Positions 36,118 through 47,052 are shown, counted from the first letter of the stretch. The stretch is DNA of 64,000 nt from J054 sp963850255 (GCA_963850255.1 CAWKLL010000011.1:22990-86989); one strand, 5' to 3'. The notes: generated by a model not told the origin, from the sequence alone. Made by a program: numbers and translations.

Positions 36118-37041
36118 ATGCATCGACTAAAACTTTTCGCCGTTCTTGGCCTGGCTGTTCTGATTCTGGCTGCCTGTTCCGCCAGCCGACAAGTCTCTGA
36201 TCCTGAAATCATTTTAGTCGGTGGTGCCACGGGCAGGCAGGGCGCCGCAGTGGTCGATGAGTTACTGGCCCGTGGTTATGCGGTGCGCGCATTGAGCAGA
36301 AACCCCGCCAGTGAAAAAGCCCAGGCCTTGCAAAGCCGGGGTGTTGAAGTGGTTGCGGGCGACTACGCAGACAGCGAATCACTGCTGGCTGCGATGACGG
36401 GCATACGTCGGATGTTTTTCTACAGTGGCTTCTCGCGCAACGAAGTTTCTGAAGGCCTGAATGTCATTGCCGCGGCAAAGGTGTCGGGTATTACGCAACT
36501 GGTCTACAGTTCCGGTGCAGCGGCAGATCCGGCCAATGGCGTCGCGGGTTCTGCAAAAATGCAGATTGAGCAAGCGCTGGTGGCCAGCGGTGTGCCCTTT
36601 ACGGTGCTGCGGCCGGTGGCGTTTATGGAGAACTTTGATCGCCAGCAAAAACGCTTCGCCACAACCGGGATCGCAGAGTCGCGCGGGCCCGAGCGCGAGC
36701 TGAACTTTATTTCACTGGCGGATATCGGTTTTTTCGCTGGCGAAGCCTTTGACGATACTGACCGTTGGCTCAATCAGGGTGTCAACATTGCCAGTGACCA
36801 GATGACGGTGGCCGAGTATGTCGCCACTTTCAGCCGGGTAATGGGTCGCGAGATTACCTATACCCAAATGCCCCTGGAGGAATACCTGGCGATTTTCCCC
36901 AAGCCCCTGCGCCCTTTGTTTCGCTGGTATGACCAGGTTGGTTACAGCGCTGACGTAGACGCCTTTCGGGCGGCATACCCGGACCTGACGACGCTGGACG
37001 ACTATTTGCGGGCTACGGGCTGGGAGAACTGGCAGCAATAA
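36118..37041 (+). CDS. NmrA-like protein exported as a lipoprotein
   Basis: 307 aa from ATG 36118 (CAGGAG upstream). The N-terminus is a clear lipoprotein signal (KLFAVLGLAVLILAAC). The rest is an NmrA/atypical SDR Rossmann fold: IILVGGATGRQGAAVVDELLARG, RALSRNPASEKAQAL, VVAGDYADSESL, QLVYSSGAA, FTVLRPVAFMEN. A dinucleotide-binding fold outside the cytoplasm is unexpected because NAD(P) is scarce there. The signal may be functional or a recent addition. Stand-alone gene. Confidence 0.75.
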   Translation: MHRLKLFAVLGLAVLILAACSASRQVSDPEIILVGGATGRQGAAVVDELLARGYAVRALSRNPASEKAQALQSRGVEVVAGDYADSESLLAAMTGIRRMFFYSGFSRNEVSEGLNVIAAAKVSGITQLVYSSGAAADPANGVAGSAKMQIEQALVASGVPFTVLRPVAFMENFDRQQKRFATTGIAESRGPERELNFISLADIGFFAGEAFDDTDRWLNQGVNIASDQMTVAEYVATFSRVMGREITYTQMPLEEYLAIFPKPLRPLFRWYDQVGYSADVDAFRAAYPDLTTLDDYLRATGWENWQQ

Positions 37042-37234
37042 CCGCCTGTTGGTTTACGCCGGCATAGGACCAATGTGCAGTTAGTCCCTTGCGAGCGTTC
37101 GCATCCATGCGTTTCGCGTATGGGGCAGGGCGAGAAAATGATTTGCGTGTCGCCTGCAGCTTAAGTGAATGTCGTATCTTAGCGCATCTTCGCTTTACTG
37201 CGACCGCGTTTTAAATAGTCCGTGGGGGGCAATT

Positions 37235-39480
37235 ATGATCGACGCTACTGAATTCGCCAGCAGCATCCTTGAGCGAGGCACCGCCTTGCCGTTTGGCGAG
37301 CCGCAAACGGCGGGTAGCCGCGGTAGCCGGACTCGTCGCCGTAACATTTACCGTTCTGCCAGTCGCGGCCTTCGCGCTGGAAGATATCGTTGTGACCGCC
37401 CGCAAACGCGCGGAGTCGATCCAGGAAGTGCCGCTGTCGATTACGGCGCTGGATCTTGAGGTTATCGAGCGGCAGAATATTTCCAACCTTAGCGACGTCG
37501 CGCGACTCACGGCCGGCTTCACGTTCGACGAAGGCCTTGGCTGGGTCGATCTGCGACCCTCGATTCGCGGGCAATCCAACATACGTGCTGCCAGTGAACC
37601 GACCATGGCGGTGTTTGTCGACGGCATCAACCTGCCGTATCGGAGCGGTCTGAATGCCGAGTCGCTGGAGATCGAGCGCATCGAGGTGGTGAAGGGTCCG
37701 CAGAGTGCGTACTTCGGCCGCGGCGTGCTTTCGGGCGCGGTCAACTACGTGACCCGGCGCCCCAGCGTCGAAAAAACCGAGGGCTACGTCGGCGTCGAGG
37801 CAGCCACGGATGAAATGTATGAAGTTCGGGGTCGCGTCAATTTGCCGGTGACTTCTAACTTCGCCGTGGCCGCGACGGCCCGTTACAGCGATTTCGGCGG
37901 ATTTTTCAAGAACAACCTGACTGGCGCAGAGACTGTGGGCGGCCAGGAAACCAAGTCGGTCGTCGGCTCCGCGCTGTGGAATGTCACGGATGACTTTACG
38001 GCCTACTTCCGGTTGTCCTATTCCGACGAATTCAGAAACCAGATACCACGCCACATCATCAAGACGAACACGCAGACGGGGGCCGCGGCGAACCAGCGTT
38101 GGTATGTCGGCGAAGCCTTTACCGACGAAAACCTGATCACGCACAACTGCGACACCTGCGCAGGCTTCGATCGACAGTTCACCTGGACCACTCTCGACCT
38201 GGAGTGGGACGTGGGCTTCGGCACGATTTCTTCGCTGACCGGCTTCAGCAACACGAAGATCACCAATGATCAGGACTCCGATTTCGAGGGAATCTCGCCG
38301 TCGCTGCCTGCCAACCCGCCCTTTTTCAACAACCTGCGGCAGATCATTGACCGCGATATCGATGTTTTTAGCCAGGAGTTCCGTTTAACCAGCCCGGATG
38401 AAGGGGCCTTTAGCTGGTTGGTCGGCGCCTACTACTACAAGCAGGAGGTCGCCGATTCCGGCGAAAACGTGTTCGGCATCTTCCCGAACGACATATTCGC
38501 AGGCGTCGTCTCACAGACCGCCGATGTAGAAACCACTGCGGTCTTCGGCCAGCTGGGCTACGATTTCACCGATAGGCTGAATGCCTCGCTCGAGCTGCGG
38601 TGGAACCGGGATGAGTTGTCAGAAAGCGGGGAGCTCTACGGCAACCTGAGCGAGACCTTCGACAATGTTCTGCCGCGCTTCAGCGTCCAGTTCGACGCCA
38701 CCGACAATGTAATGATTGTATGCGTCGGCGGCGAAGGGCTCAGTACCCGGCGGTTTCAATACCGCACTCGGCGCGGGTACAGCCACGCTTCCTCCTGAGA
38801 TCATTAGCTTCGACGAAGAGCAGGCAGTGACCTACGAGGGAGGCGTCAAGTCTACGCTGGCGGATGGCAGGATTATCCTGAATGCGGCGGTCTTCTATAT
38901 CGATTGGACCGACGTCAAGATTGACGACCAGTACACCGATCCCGATACCGGCGACACGACCGGCTACACGAGCAACGCGGGCGAAGCCGAGGTCAAGGGC
39001 TTCGAGATCTTCGTCCAGCTGGCGCCAACGGACAACCTGGATCTATCGTTCGGCTATTCCTATAACCCGGCGCGGGTTTTCGATTACCCGGACCGCCGCG
39101 CTAACAATGCCGGGATTGACACCCTGGGTGAGAAGCAACTGCCTTTCTCGTCTGATTATTCCTTTACCGGCGCCATTGGCCTGAACGGCGAGATCGGCCC
39201 CAGCTGGACCTGGTATGGACAGCTCGACGCACAGTTCGAATCGACCCAGTACGCTACTGTCGCGAACCTCGCCGAGACCGGGGACCGCTTTTTCACCAAT
39301 CTCCTGGTCGGTTTCGACGATGAGCGCTGGTCGATCCAGGGATACGTCAACAACCTGTTCGACAGCGGGGACGCGACCAGCATTACGCCGTTCGTGAGCA
39401 CCGTGGATTTTTCACGACAATTCGCGGTCAACCTGCCGAACCCCAGGCAGCTAGGTGTCAGGGTTCGCCTGAACTTCTAG
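37235..39480 (+). pseudogene. TonB-dependent receptor, frameshifted
   Basis: Together the frames give a full-length receptor: signal peptide (VAGLVAVTFTVLPVAAFA), TonB box region LEDIVVTARKR, plug with RGQSNIR and VVKGPQSAYFGRGVLSGAVNYVT, beta-barrel, and a C-terminal strand ending RVRLNF. At 38718 one extra G breaks the frame; removing it joins DATDNVMIYASAAKGSVPGGFN. The 5' end is also unclear: the best SD (GGGGGG before ATG 37235) is in a different frame from the signal peptide, which otherwise needs a TTG at 37269. It imports a ligand I cannot specify and leads a four-gene operon. Confidence 0.8.
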
Positions 39481-39483
39481 TGC

Positions 39484-40698
39484 GTGCCTGGCCGATCCAA
39501 GGCTAAACTGGTTATCGCCGCGGGAGCCATATTGGCTCTCGCGGCGATTATTTACCTGGCGCCCTACGCCAGGAATTACCTGTCGTTCTCCATTTCAGAT
39601 CCCGACCGGATCCTTGATGCGGACAAGTACGCCCCGCTGGAAACAGTGTCGGGCGGCGGCAAACCTCTGACTCTGCGAAAAGGCCCGGGCCTGATGGCCA
39701 GTTCGGCGCGAGCGAGACTCGACGCACTTGCGGCGGAAACAGAATCCTTTGCGCTGGTCGTCGGACAGGGCGAAGCAATCGTCTACCGCTACTTCGATGA
39801 AAATATCGACGCCACCACGTTGTTCGATTCCTACTCGATCCACAAGGGCTTGCTGTCCGTCGCCTTCGGCTATGCCCTGGAGACGGGCGCCGTCGAGAGC
39901 CTGGATCAGCCCGCTGCCGACTTCCTGCCCGAATGGCGCGACGACGAACGGGCGACAATTACGATCCGGGACCTGTTGAGCAACCAGTCCGGGCTGGCGC
40001 AGGAAAGTTTTGCCAACCGGCCCTTCAACCCGGTGCTGGACCTGTTCATCGGCCGCGACCTGCAAGCTCTGACCTTCGAACGCCAACTCGAGTTCGCGCC
40101 TGGCTCGGCCTTCGACTTCAACCACATCAACGCCCAGTCGCTCTATTTCGTATTGACGCGCGCCACCAACGAGCGTTATGCCGACATCCTGTCGAGTTAC
40201 CTGTGGACCCCGCTGGGCAACGAGACGGGCTTCGTCGCGCTGGACAGTCAGGACGGCGATGCCCGCAGCATTTGCTGCTTTCTCGGCAGCGCGGCCAGCT
40301 GGTTGCGTTTCGGCCTGATGCTGGCCAATGGCGGCGCCTGGAACGGCGAACAGGTCGTCTCACCGGAATGGCTGGAAACACTGCGAACCCCCGTCAGCCG
40401 TAATCCGAACTCCGGCTTCAGCCTGTGGCTGGGCGAGCCGTTCACCGGCAAGCGACTCCAGAGCGGGCCCCGCAATCTTTCCCGCGATATCACCGGCCCG
40501 TTCCTGGCCCGCGACACCTTCTTCTTTGAAGCAAGCGGTAACGGTCGTATTTACGTTATCCCGTCGCTACAGGTATCGATTATTCGCTTCGGCCGACTGC
40601 GCGGGCCGTGGATGCCGTTCGACGACGCGGCTATAGTCAACACCGTGATCGAGGGACTGGCGCGGATCGACGAGCAAGGCGAGGAGAGTACTGAATGA
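39484..40698 (+). CDS. Exported serine hydrolase (beta-lactamase/PBP-like fold)
   Basis: 404 aa from GTG 39484, three bases after the receptor stop. One N-terminal membrane segment (LVIAAGAILALAAIIYLAP) directs it to the periplasm. The SxxK motif is SIHK (in SYSIHKGLLS). The second motif, normally YxN, appears as HIN in FNHINAQSLYF, and a C-terminal KTG-like element is not obvious. Members hydrolyse esters, amides or peptides. Its position between a TonB receptor and two YCII-like proteins suggests it processes the imported ligand; this is inference. Confidence 0.8.
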   Translation: MPGRSKAKLVIAAGAILALAAIIYLAPYARNYLSFSISDPDRILDADKYAPLETVSGGGKPLTLRKGPGLMASSARARLDALAAETESFALVVGQGEAIVYRYFDENIDATTLFDSYSIHKGLLSVAFGYALETGAVESLDQPAADFLPEWRDDERATITIRDLLSNQSGLAQESFANRPFNPVLDLFIGRDLQALTFERQLEFAPGSAFDFNHINAQSLYFVLTRATNERYADILSSYLWTPLGNETGFVALDSQDGDARSICCFLGSAASWLRFGLMLANGGAWNGEQVVSPEWLETLRTPVSRNPNSGFSLWLGEPFTGKRLQSGPRNLSRDITGPFLARDTFFFEASGNGRIYVIPSLQVSIIRFGRLRGPWMPFDDAAIVNTVIEGLARIDEQGEESTE

Positions 40699-41198
40699 AG
40701 ACAATCTACCTGGGGCTGGTTGCGGCCCTGCTGTGTGTCTCCGGCTGCGCCACACAGCCGGAGGTCAAGCCGGTTGCCCGTGACGCGAACTACCAGATGT
40801 TCCTGGTGACCCGAATCTGGTCGGACGATTTGATGGCGCGCTTCGACGGCGTCACCGAAGAGGAAGAGAAGGCGCACCAGGAACATATCGAGGGATACAG
40901 TCGGACCGCACTGTCCTCCAACGTGTATGGCGACGACGGCAAAGCCATCGGCGTCGTCGCGCTCAACGCGTTCGAGACGCGGGACGGCGTCGAGTATTAC
41001 GTCTACGAAGACCCGTACACGAAAGCGGGCTTTTACAAAGACATCACCATTGTTCCGGTCGAAGTTACCTTTATCGACGAGTACTTCCGGATCGAGCCCG
41101 ACTGGATCCGGGGCGAGGGCCTGGCCATCAAGCACCGGCGCTACGAGCAGGATGGCATCGCACCGGTCAGTGACAGCGCAGCGAGGACACCCCGATGA
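40695..41198 (+). CDS. YCII-like lipoprotein
   Basis: 167 aa. It overlaps the upstream stop by ATGA, so it is translationally coupled. Lipobox ALLCVSGC. The mature domain (YQMFLVTRIWSDDL to FEVTFIDEYFRIEPDW) resembles the YCII/dimeric alpha-beta barrel fold, with the characteristic EDPYTKAGFYKDITIVPV segment near the end. Such domains are usually cytoplasmic; export here is unusual. Similar to the next gene product. Confidence 0.65.
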   Translation: MKTIYLGLVAALLCVSGCATQPEVKPVARDANYQMFLVTRIWSDDLMARFDGVTEEEEKAHQEHIEGYSRTALSSNVYGDDGKAIGVVALNAFETRDGVEYYVYEDPYTKAGFYKDITIVPVEVTFIDEYFRIEPDWIRGEGLAIKHRRYEQDGIAPVSDSAARTPR

Positions 41199-41653
41199 CC
41201 AGGACACTGATTACAATCGCCGTGTCGGCATTGCTTCTGCTGGCTTCGACGGGGCCAGCGCTCGCCGACGAGTTCTACTCCACGCACCTTATCCTGCGCT
41301 ACTTCGCTGACGACAGCGCGGCGGAGCGGGCGAGGCTTCGCGACGCGCATCACGCTTACCTGGCAGGTAACGGTCGTGAGATGGCCACATTCCGCCTGCT
41401 CGACGGCGATGCGAACGTCATCGGCGAGGGCGCGTGGGTTGCCTACGAGTCGGAAGCACAGGCCAGGGAGTTCGTAGAAGGCGACCCTTACCAACAGGCG
41501 GGCCTCTACCGCGACGTTTCAATTGGCAAGACTGATCTCTACATGCTGGACAAATGGTTTGCGATCTCACCGCAATGGCGCGAAGGCCCTGCGCTGGACC
41601 GCGCCCATCAGGACTACCAGGAGAAAGTGCGCCGCATTCAGCGTGAAGAATAG
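41195..41653 (+). CDS. Exported YCII-like protein
   Basis: 152 aa with a cleavable signal peptide (LITIAVSALLLLASTGPALA). The start overlaps the previous stop by ATGA. The YCII-like body includes HLILRYFADDSAAERARLRDAHHAYL and EGDPYQQAGLYRDVSIGKTDLYML, paralleling DPYTKAGFYKDITIV in the gene before it. The conserved Asp-Pro-Tyr suggests a shared active or binding site. Last gene of the operon; a RAYT-repeat pair follows. Confidence 0.65.
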   Translation: MTRTLITIAVSALLLLASTGPALADEFYSTHLILRYFADDSAAERARLRDAHHAYLAGNGREMATFRLLDGDANVIGEGAWVAYESEAQAREFVEGDPYQQAGLYRDVSIGKTDLYMLDKWFAISPQWREGPALDRAHQDYQEKVRRIQREE

Positions 41654-41675
41654 CTGAGGTAAATAAAAAGGGCGT

Positions 41676-41757
41676 AAAAAGGTGCCGGGTCTATTTACCG
41701 CGCGTAGTCAAAGGTAGAAAGCTGCCTTGGCAAAAAATAGACCCGGCACCTTTTTAC
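41676..41757. repeat. Inverted pair of RAYT-type repeats
   Basis: AAAAAGGTGCCGGGTCTATT at 41676 and AAAAAATAGACCCGGCACC at 41732, separated by about 34 bp. It follows the YCII operon and separates it from the convergent TonB receptor. Confidence 0.8.
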
Positions 41758-41957
41758 GGCACTGATCCGGAATCGCGTTCTGTTCATCGGCAAGGCGCGT
41801 GCCGTTGCACTGGTCGTCGAGGCTGCTGCAGCCCGACCCTGTAAGCGCCGGGTTAGACATCATGCCAACCTCCTCTTGAGGCGGCTTGCAGCTGACCGGC
41901 GGCGCCCGAGTGCGCCGCCGGTCAGAGTGCCTTTAAGAAATTCCCGACGCTGTAACT

Positions 41958-44282
41958 CTAGCGGCCGCCGGCGCCGCCGAAGTTGATGCGCCCGGTCAGG
42001 CCCCAGGTGCGGCCCAGACCCATGGTGGTATCGGTGTAGCGGACCCCGTCGAAATTAGGTTGCGTCGATACGGCGGTCAGGTACCCCTCGTCAAACAGGT
42101 TCTTCGCCCAGAGGGCAACCTCGAAACGCTCGCTGGTCAGTGCGAGACGTGCGTTGGCAATGCTATAGGCATCGATGAACTGGACATTCTCCGCACGGAC
42201 CGGCTGTTCGTCGACATAAGCGACGTCCGCACGCGCATACCAGTCCCAGTCCCCTGTCAGCGAACCGCTGTACTGCGCACTGGCGTTGAACTGGTGCTGG
42301 TGAGTTCGGCCCAGCTGATTGCCGCCGACCAGCACGTTGCCGTTGCTGTCGCGCTGGCAAATCGAGTCGTCGGTACCGCAAAAAGAGGACAGTGAGTTAT
42401 CGATTGCCCCGTCATCGAATTCGGGGTTCGTGTAGGCGTAACCGACACCGACTGAGAAGTTATCGGTGACAAACGCATTGAGCTCGAGCTCGAGGCCCAC
42501 GGAACTCGCGTCGCCCGAGTTCGTGACAAAGGAGCCGATATTTCCAGACGCCGGCGCGGCAATCTGCAGGTCAGTCCAGTCGACATAGTAGATCGCGCCA
42601 TTGAGAACCAGGCGCTTGTCCAGCCACTCGGTCTTCGCGCCCAGCTCAAAGGTGGTGTTGGTCTCTTCGTCGAAAGACTGCTCCGCGGGCGTTGAGGCCG
42701 CCGCATTGAAGCCGCCTGCCCGGGCACCGCTCGCGATCGAAAAGTAGTAGAGCAGATCGTCCGTTGCCTGGAAGCTGGCGATGGCGCGGAAGGTCAGGAA
42801 GTCGAAGCTTGCCGCCTGCTCGCCCTGGATACCGCTTGACGGCGGCGAACCGAAGACCGAGATCCGGTTGATCGTTTTTTCTTCGTCGGTGTACCTCAGC
42901 TCGCCGCTCAACTCCAGCTTGTCGGTTGCCTGCCAGCTGGCTTCACCGAACACCGCGATCGTTTCGATCGTGGCCAGGGTCTGGTTACTGATTATCGGAC
43001 TGTTGATCGGGTCCGGCGTGGCGAAGAGTGCCGCAATGAACGAATCGAAACTGTCGCCAGGCCCCAGCGGGGAACTATCCACCCCGGCTATCGACTCATC
43101 GCTGCGGTCGGAGTCGTAGTAGTAGAGCCCCAGGGACCCGGACCAGCCTTCTGCGGTGTAGGCGAGTCGGAGCTCCTGGCTCAAGTCTTCGACCTCCGTT
43201 TGTCCCTGGCCCAGGTAGGTGTTGGTGATTACCGTGCCAGTGCCGCCGTTGATTGCAAACGGTACACCGACGCCGCTTCCGTCGAAGTCCAGGTAAGACG
43301 CGCTCGTCGATTCGGACCACCCGGTCAGGCTGACGATTGACCAGTTGTCATTCAGCCGCCAGTTCAGATCCAGGCCGACAATAGTGTTCTCCGATTCCAG
43401 GCCAAAGGCATCTGGCGACAGGCTGAAACTGGACGGCACCGGAACCGTGCCGCAGAAATAAGTTGGCCCTGGCGCAAAGACGGGTCCGACGCCGCAATTT
43501 GGCTCGTTGAGAACCCGGGCCGGCTGGTCATTGTCCTGGTCGGCATAGTAGACGAACAGATTGGCGTCGAAGTCGTCCGTGACCTGCCAGTCGAGTGCCC
43601 CGTGTACACCGATACCGTCGAAGCCCTGCAGATTATCGCTGGATACTGCATTCTTGAAATTGCCGTCGAAACCGCTGGCCATCAGCGCGAGACGGCCGTT
43701 CAACTTGTCCTCGACAATCGGTCCGGTGACCGAGACCTTGGCCTCGTAGAGCTCATCGTCGCCAAGGGTGCCCATGGCGTAGGCTTCAAATTCGTCGCTG
43801 GGTTTGGCGGTCACGTAACTGATGGCGCCAGCGAAGCTGTTGCGACCGTAAATCGCGCTCTGCGGACCTTTGATGACTTCGATACGCTCCAGGTCCACCA
43901 GTGCAACGTCCAGCGCACGGTTATTCGACAGGTAGATCCCGTTGATGAAGCTGGAAACGTTGTTTTCCGAACCGGTGATATTGGTCTGCGCGAGGCCCCT
44001 GATCACGGGCAGCGCCAGCGTCCCGTTGATGCTCTGGAAGCTCAAACCGGGCGTGAACTGAGCCACGTCCTGCAGGTCCCGGATCCGGATACGCTCAATT
44101 TGGTCGGCATTGAATGCGGTGACCGCGATCGGGACGCTTTGCAGCACTTCCTCTTTCTTACGTGCGGTCACGACGATGTCCTCGAGAGCGGCCGAGGCCG
44201 AACCGGAGAAGGCGACTGACAGGGCAGCGAGCAGGGTTGGTACAGCCAAGCGGCTGCGCATAGCGTGTGGCTTTTTCATCAT
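41958..44282 (-). CDS. TonB-dependent receptor
   Basis: 774 aa from ATG 44282; a TTG three codons upstream is less likely. Signal peptide (RLAVPTLLAALSVAFSGSASA), TonB-box region LEDIVVTARKKEEVLQSVPI, plug domain ending in VIKGPQSAIYGRNSFAGAISYVT, and a 22-strand-type barrel ending GRINFGGAGGR. Intact in one frame. Its N-terminus resembles the receptor at 37235, but the barrels differ, so the ligands probably differ. It converges on the serine-hydrolase/YCII operon. Confidence 0.92.
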   Translation of the reverse strand: MMKKPHAMRSRLAVPTLLAALSVAFSGSASAALEDIVVTARKKEEVLQSVPIAVTAFNADQIERIRIRDLQDVAQFTPGLSFQSINGTLALPVIRGLAQTNITGSENNVSSFINGIYLSNNRALDVALVDLERIEVIKGPQSAIYGRNSFAGAISYVTAKPSDEFEAYAMGTLGDDELYEAKVSVTGPIVEDKLNGRLALMASGFDGNFKNAVSSDNLQGFDGIGVHGALDWQVTDDFDANLFVYYADQDNDQPARVLNEPNCGVGPVFAPGPTYFCGTVPVPSSFSLSPDAFGLESENTIVGLDLNWRLNDNWSIVSLTGWSESTSASYLDFDGSGVGVPFAINGGTGTVITNTYLGQGQTEVEDLSQELRLAYTAEGWSGSLGLYYYDSDRSDESIAGVDSSPLGPGDSFDSFIAALFATPDPINSPIISNQTLATIETIAVFGEASWQATDKLELSGELRYTDEEKTINRISVFGSPPSSGIQGEQAASFDFLTFRAIASFQATDDLLYYFSIASGARAGGFNAAASTPAEQSFDEETNTTFELGAKTEWLDKRLVLNGAIYYVDWTDLQIAAPASGNIGSFVTNSGDASSVGLELELNAFVTDNFSVGVGYAYTNPEFDDGAIDNSLSSFCGTDDSICQRDSNGNVLVGGNQLGRTHQHQFNASAQYSGSLTGDWDWYARADVAYVDEQPVRAENVQFIDAYSIANARLALTSERFEVALWAKNLFDEGYLTAVSTQPNFDGVRYTDTTMGLGRTWGLTGRINFGGAGGR

Positions 44283-44946
44283 TGACCTCAAAGAGAGCTT
44301 TGCGTCACCCGATCCGGGACTTTTGCCCAGGCCGGCATTTATAGTTCGATTACCTTATAGTTGTATGCAAAAACTTACAAGCTCGCCGACAAGCGGGAGG
44401 ACTTGCATCTAATGGAATGTCAGGCATTGAGTCCTCCGAAATTCGCTCGTGAATCGCGGAATAAGGCGTGAGCTCGCAAAGGACCAAGACCGTCCTCGCC
44501 GCCGAAGAGTGCCCGGCGCACCCCGTTGGCGCTTTTGTTGTGTGTTTACAACAAGTGTCTTCGCCGCGCTGGATTTGGCATTTCTGGCTCCCTGCCCGGA
44601 TCGGCCCGTCTGTGAGCACCTGGGAGGCCAGTGGCTCGCTGCGCTGGCCGGTTCCACGCTAAGCGTTGGCCGCGTCATCTTCGGCCTCGGCCGCCGGATC
44701 CTCTAACTCAGCTGCCGAGGTTGTGCCGGAGCGCTGCGGTCTTGGGCAAGGGCAGGTCGGGGTTGGCAGGACCGCGTCGCTCCGTGTAGCGGACCGCGAC
44801 GTAAACGGCCAGCCTACAGTAAGGATTCTTCGACGGGAAAAGGTGCCGGGTTTATGTTTTCGTCTTCCGTCCGGCAGTTTTTAGAAATATCGCAGAAAAA
44901 TAGACCCGGCACCTTTTTAGCAACTTTTTAACGCTGCGCCTTTTTA
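44283..44946. other. Intergenic region with RAYT-repeat pair
   Basis: About 660 bp without a convincing gene; the open frames here have no SD, signal or recognisable motif. A repeat pair lies at 44837-44919. The rest may be regulatory sequence for the receptor or a decayed gene. Confidence 0.45.
44837..44919. repeat. Inverted RAYT-repeat pair with conserved loop (REPIN-like)
   Basis: GAAAAGGTGCCGGGTTTAT and GAAAAATAGACCCGGCACC flank a loop containing CGTCTTCCGTCCGGCAG. The same loop, inverted, occurs in the pair at 47683-47783. Confidence 0.8.
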
Positions 44947-46882
44947 TTACTCCGGCAGGGCAAAAGCGACCAGCGCATCACCCAGGTCGTCGGTCACCCG
45001 CGCTGTTCCGCCGGCGGCGATCACCACGTATTGCCGACCATCGGCCATGTAGGTGACCGGCACAGAACTGCCCATGTAAGGAAGTTTTGCTTGCCAGGCT
45101 TCCTGGCCGTCGACAATGCGGATGGCGCGGATTTTTTCATCCATGGTGCCGGCGACGAATATCAGGCCGCCGCCGGTGACGATGGGCCCGCCGATATTCG
45201 GTGAGCCCCAGCCGAAGGCCGCCGGGACGGTAACTCCGAAGCGCTTCACCTGGCCAAGGGGAATTTGCCACTTGAGCTTGCCGCTGCTCATGTCGATGGC
45301 CGTCAGGGTGCCCCAGGGCTTCGGGGTACAGGGGATGCCGAGCGGCGACATGAAGATCTCGCCGACCACCGCGTAGGAGGTTCCCTTCAGCGGACGGGTG
45401 AGATAGTCGACGGTGGTTATTTCGTCGTCCTGCCGGTCGCCCTTCGGCTCGACGCGCAGGCGCGTGGCCAGGTTTTCGGCCTTGATGATCAGCGTATTGC
45501 TGTCGGCGTGAAAAGCCGCGCCGCCCCAGTTGCCGCCGCCCAGCGCCGACGGGAACAGCAGGGCCTCGCGCAGGTCCGGTGGCGTGTACAGGCCCTCATA
45601 GCGCATCTTGTCGAACTCGGCCTGGCACCACTTTTTGTCGAAATACAGCATGCCGAACAAATCGTCGCGGTCGATGTTCTGGCCGGCGAAGGCTTCCGGC
45701 AGTGTCGGCACCGGCTGGGTGGGCGCGGCCTGATCTTCGGGGACGTTGGTCGCCGGCGCTGCCATCTCGGTGATGGGCCAGAGCGGCTCGCCGGTGTCGC
45801 GGTCGAACACAAATAGCCAGCCCATCTTGGTTTGCAGCAGCGCCACCTCGCGCGACTCGCCATCCTTGTTGATGGTGACCAGCAGCGGATGACCGACCAG
45901 GTCGTAGTCGAACAGGTCGTGGCGCACGGTCTGGTAATGCCACGCCACGGCGCCGGTGTCTCCGTCCAGTGCCATCAGGGCGTTCGCGTAGGGAATCGGG
46001 AAGCGGCGTTCACCGCCGTAGTAGTCCGTGGACGGACTGGTCATGGGCAGGAATACCAGGTTGCGCTCGGGGTCTGCGCTCATTGTCGACCAGACGTTCG
46101 CGGCACCGGTCTGGTCGCGGCGTTCTTCCGGGATCGGGTTGAAGGCCCATTTCAGCGCGCCGCTGCGCACATCCCAGCCGCGCACGAATCCGTCATTGGC
46201 ATCCTGCACGCCGTCGTTGGAGGCCGTCGCGCCCACCACCGTATCGCCAACGATGGCCGGTGGTGACGGCATGCCGACGAATCCCTCGCCGTACATTTCA
46301 TAGTCGGCGTTGCTGACCCGACCCGGATGACCGGCCTCGGCGCCAAAGTCCAGGCAGGGCCGGCCCGTATCTGCATCTATGGCCCACAGGTTGCCGCCGC
46401 GGTCGGCCTTGAAGATGCGTTTCTGGCAGGCAGCGCCCGGCTCGGGCTTATCGGTCTGCCAGTAGGCCACGCCGCGACAGGTACCGGACAGGCGGTCACC
46501 TTCAATGAGCGGCTCGCCGCCCTCGGTCTCGCGGCGCGTGCGGATCGAAGACCCAGCGCTCTTCGCCCGTGGCCGGATCGAGCGCGAACACGCGGTTGAA
46601 CGGCGTGCAGTAATACAGCAGCCCGTTGACCTTGATCGGCACCACCTGCAGCGAAGTGCCAAAGGGGTTTTGCTTCACGTCGCCGGAGCGGTGTATCCAG
46701 GCGACTTCCAGATCAGCCACGTTATCGGCGGTCAGCTGGTCCAGCGGTGAATACTGGCTGCCGCCGGCATCGTTGCCGAACGCCGCCCAGTCGCCGGGCT
46801 CTTTGGCCGCTGCCGCGGGACCGGCGGCGGCAGTCCAGGCCAGGATGAATCCGGCTGCGCAGTGCACGTGTTTTCTAATCAT
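44947..46882 (-). pseudogene. PQQ-dependent dehydrogenase, frameshifted
   Basis: A quinoprotein eight-bladed propeller of the glucose/quinate dehydrogenase type without membrane helices. The N-terminal frame (46882 down to about 46540) has a signal peptide and DWAAFGNDAGGSQYSPLDQLTADNVADLEVAWIHRSGD. The second frame carries the rest, with WATRPCLDFG-like blades, GLTPI-type motifs and a C-terminal YVVIAAGGTAR. One extra base near 46531-46541 separates GEERWVFDPHA from RETEGGEPLIEGDRLSGTC. It would oxidise a sugar or alcohol in the periplasm and pass electrons to quinone or cytochrome. Confidence 0.8.
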
Positions 46883-46992
46883 CCTGAAGCCCTCTTCTTA
46901 TAAGGATGCAGATACCCTGCCTCAGCAACAGGTTCACCTTGGTGTTTTAGCATGCGCCAATGCATCCGGGAAATTTTTGGCCGTTAATCTCG

Positions 46993-47052
46993 GAAAAATA
47001 AACCCGGCACCTTTTTCGTTATTTTTCTAAAAATATGTCCGGCAGCTTTTCC
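46993..47052. repeat. RAYT-type repeat with degenerate partner
   Basis: GGAAAAATAAACCCGGCACC then TTTTT, followed by TTTTTCTAAAAATATGTCCGGCAGCTTTTCC, which resembles the loop of the REPIN-like elements at 44837 and 47683. Confidence 0.65.

Noticed and set aside
44449..44706. Open frames in the 44.3-44.8 kb gap
   Set aside because: Frames on both strands lack SD, signal or motif; I could not match them to any family.
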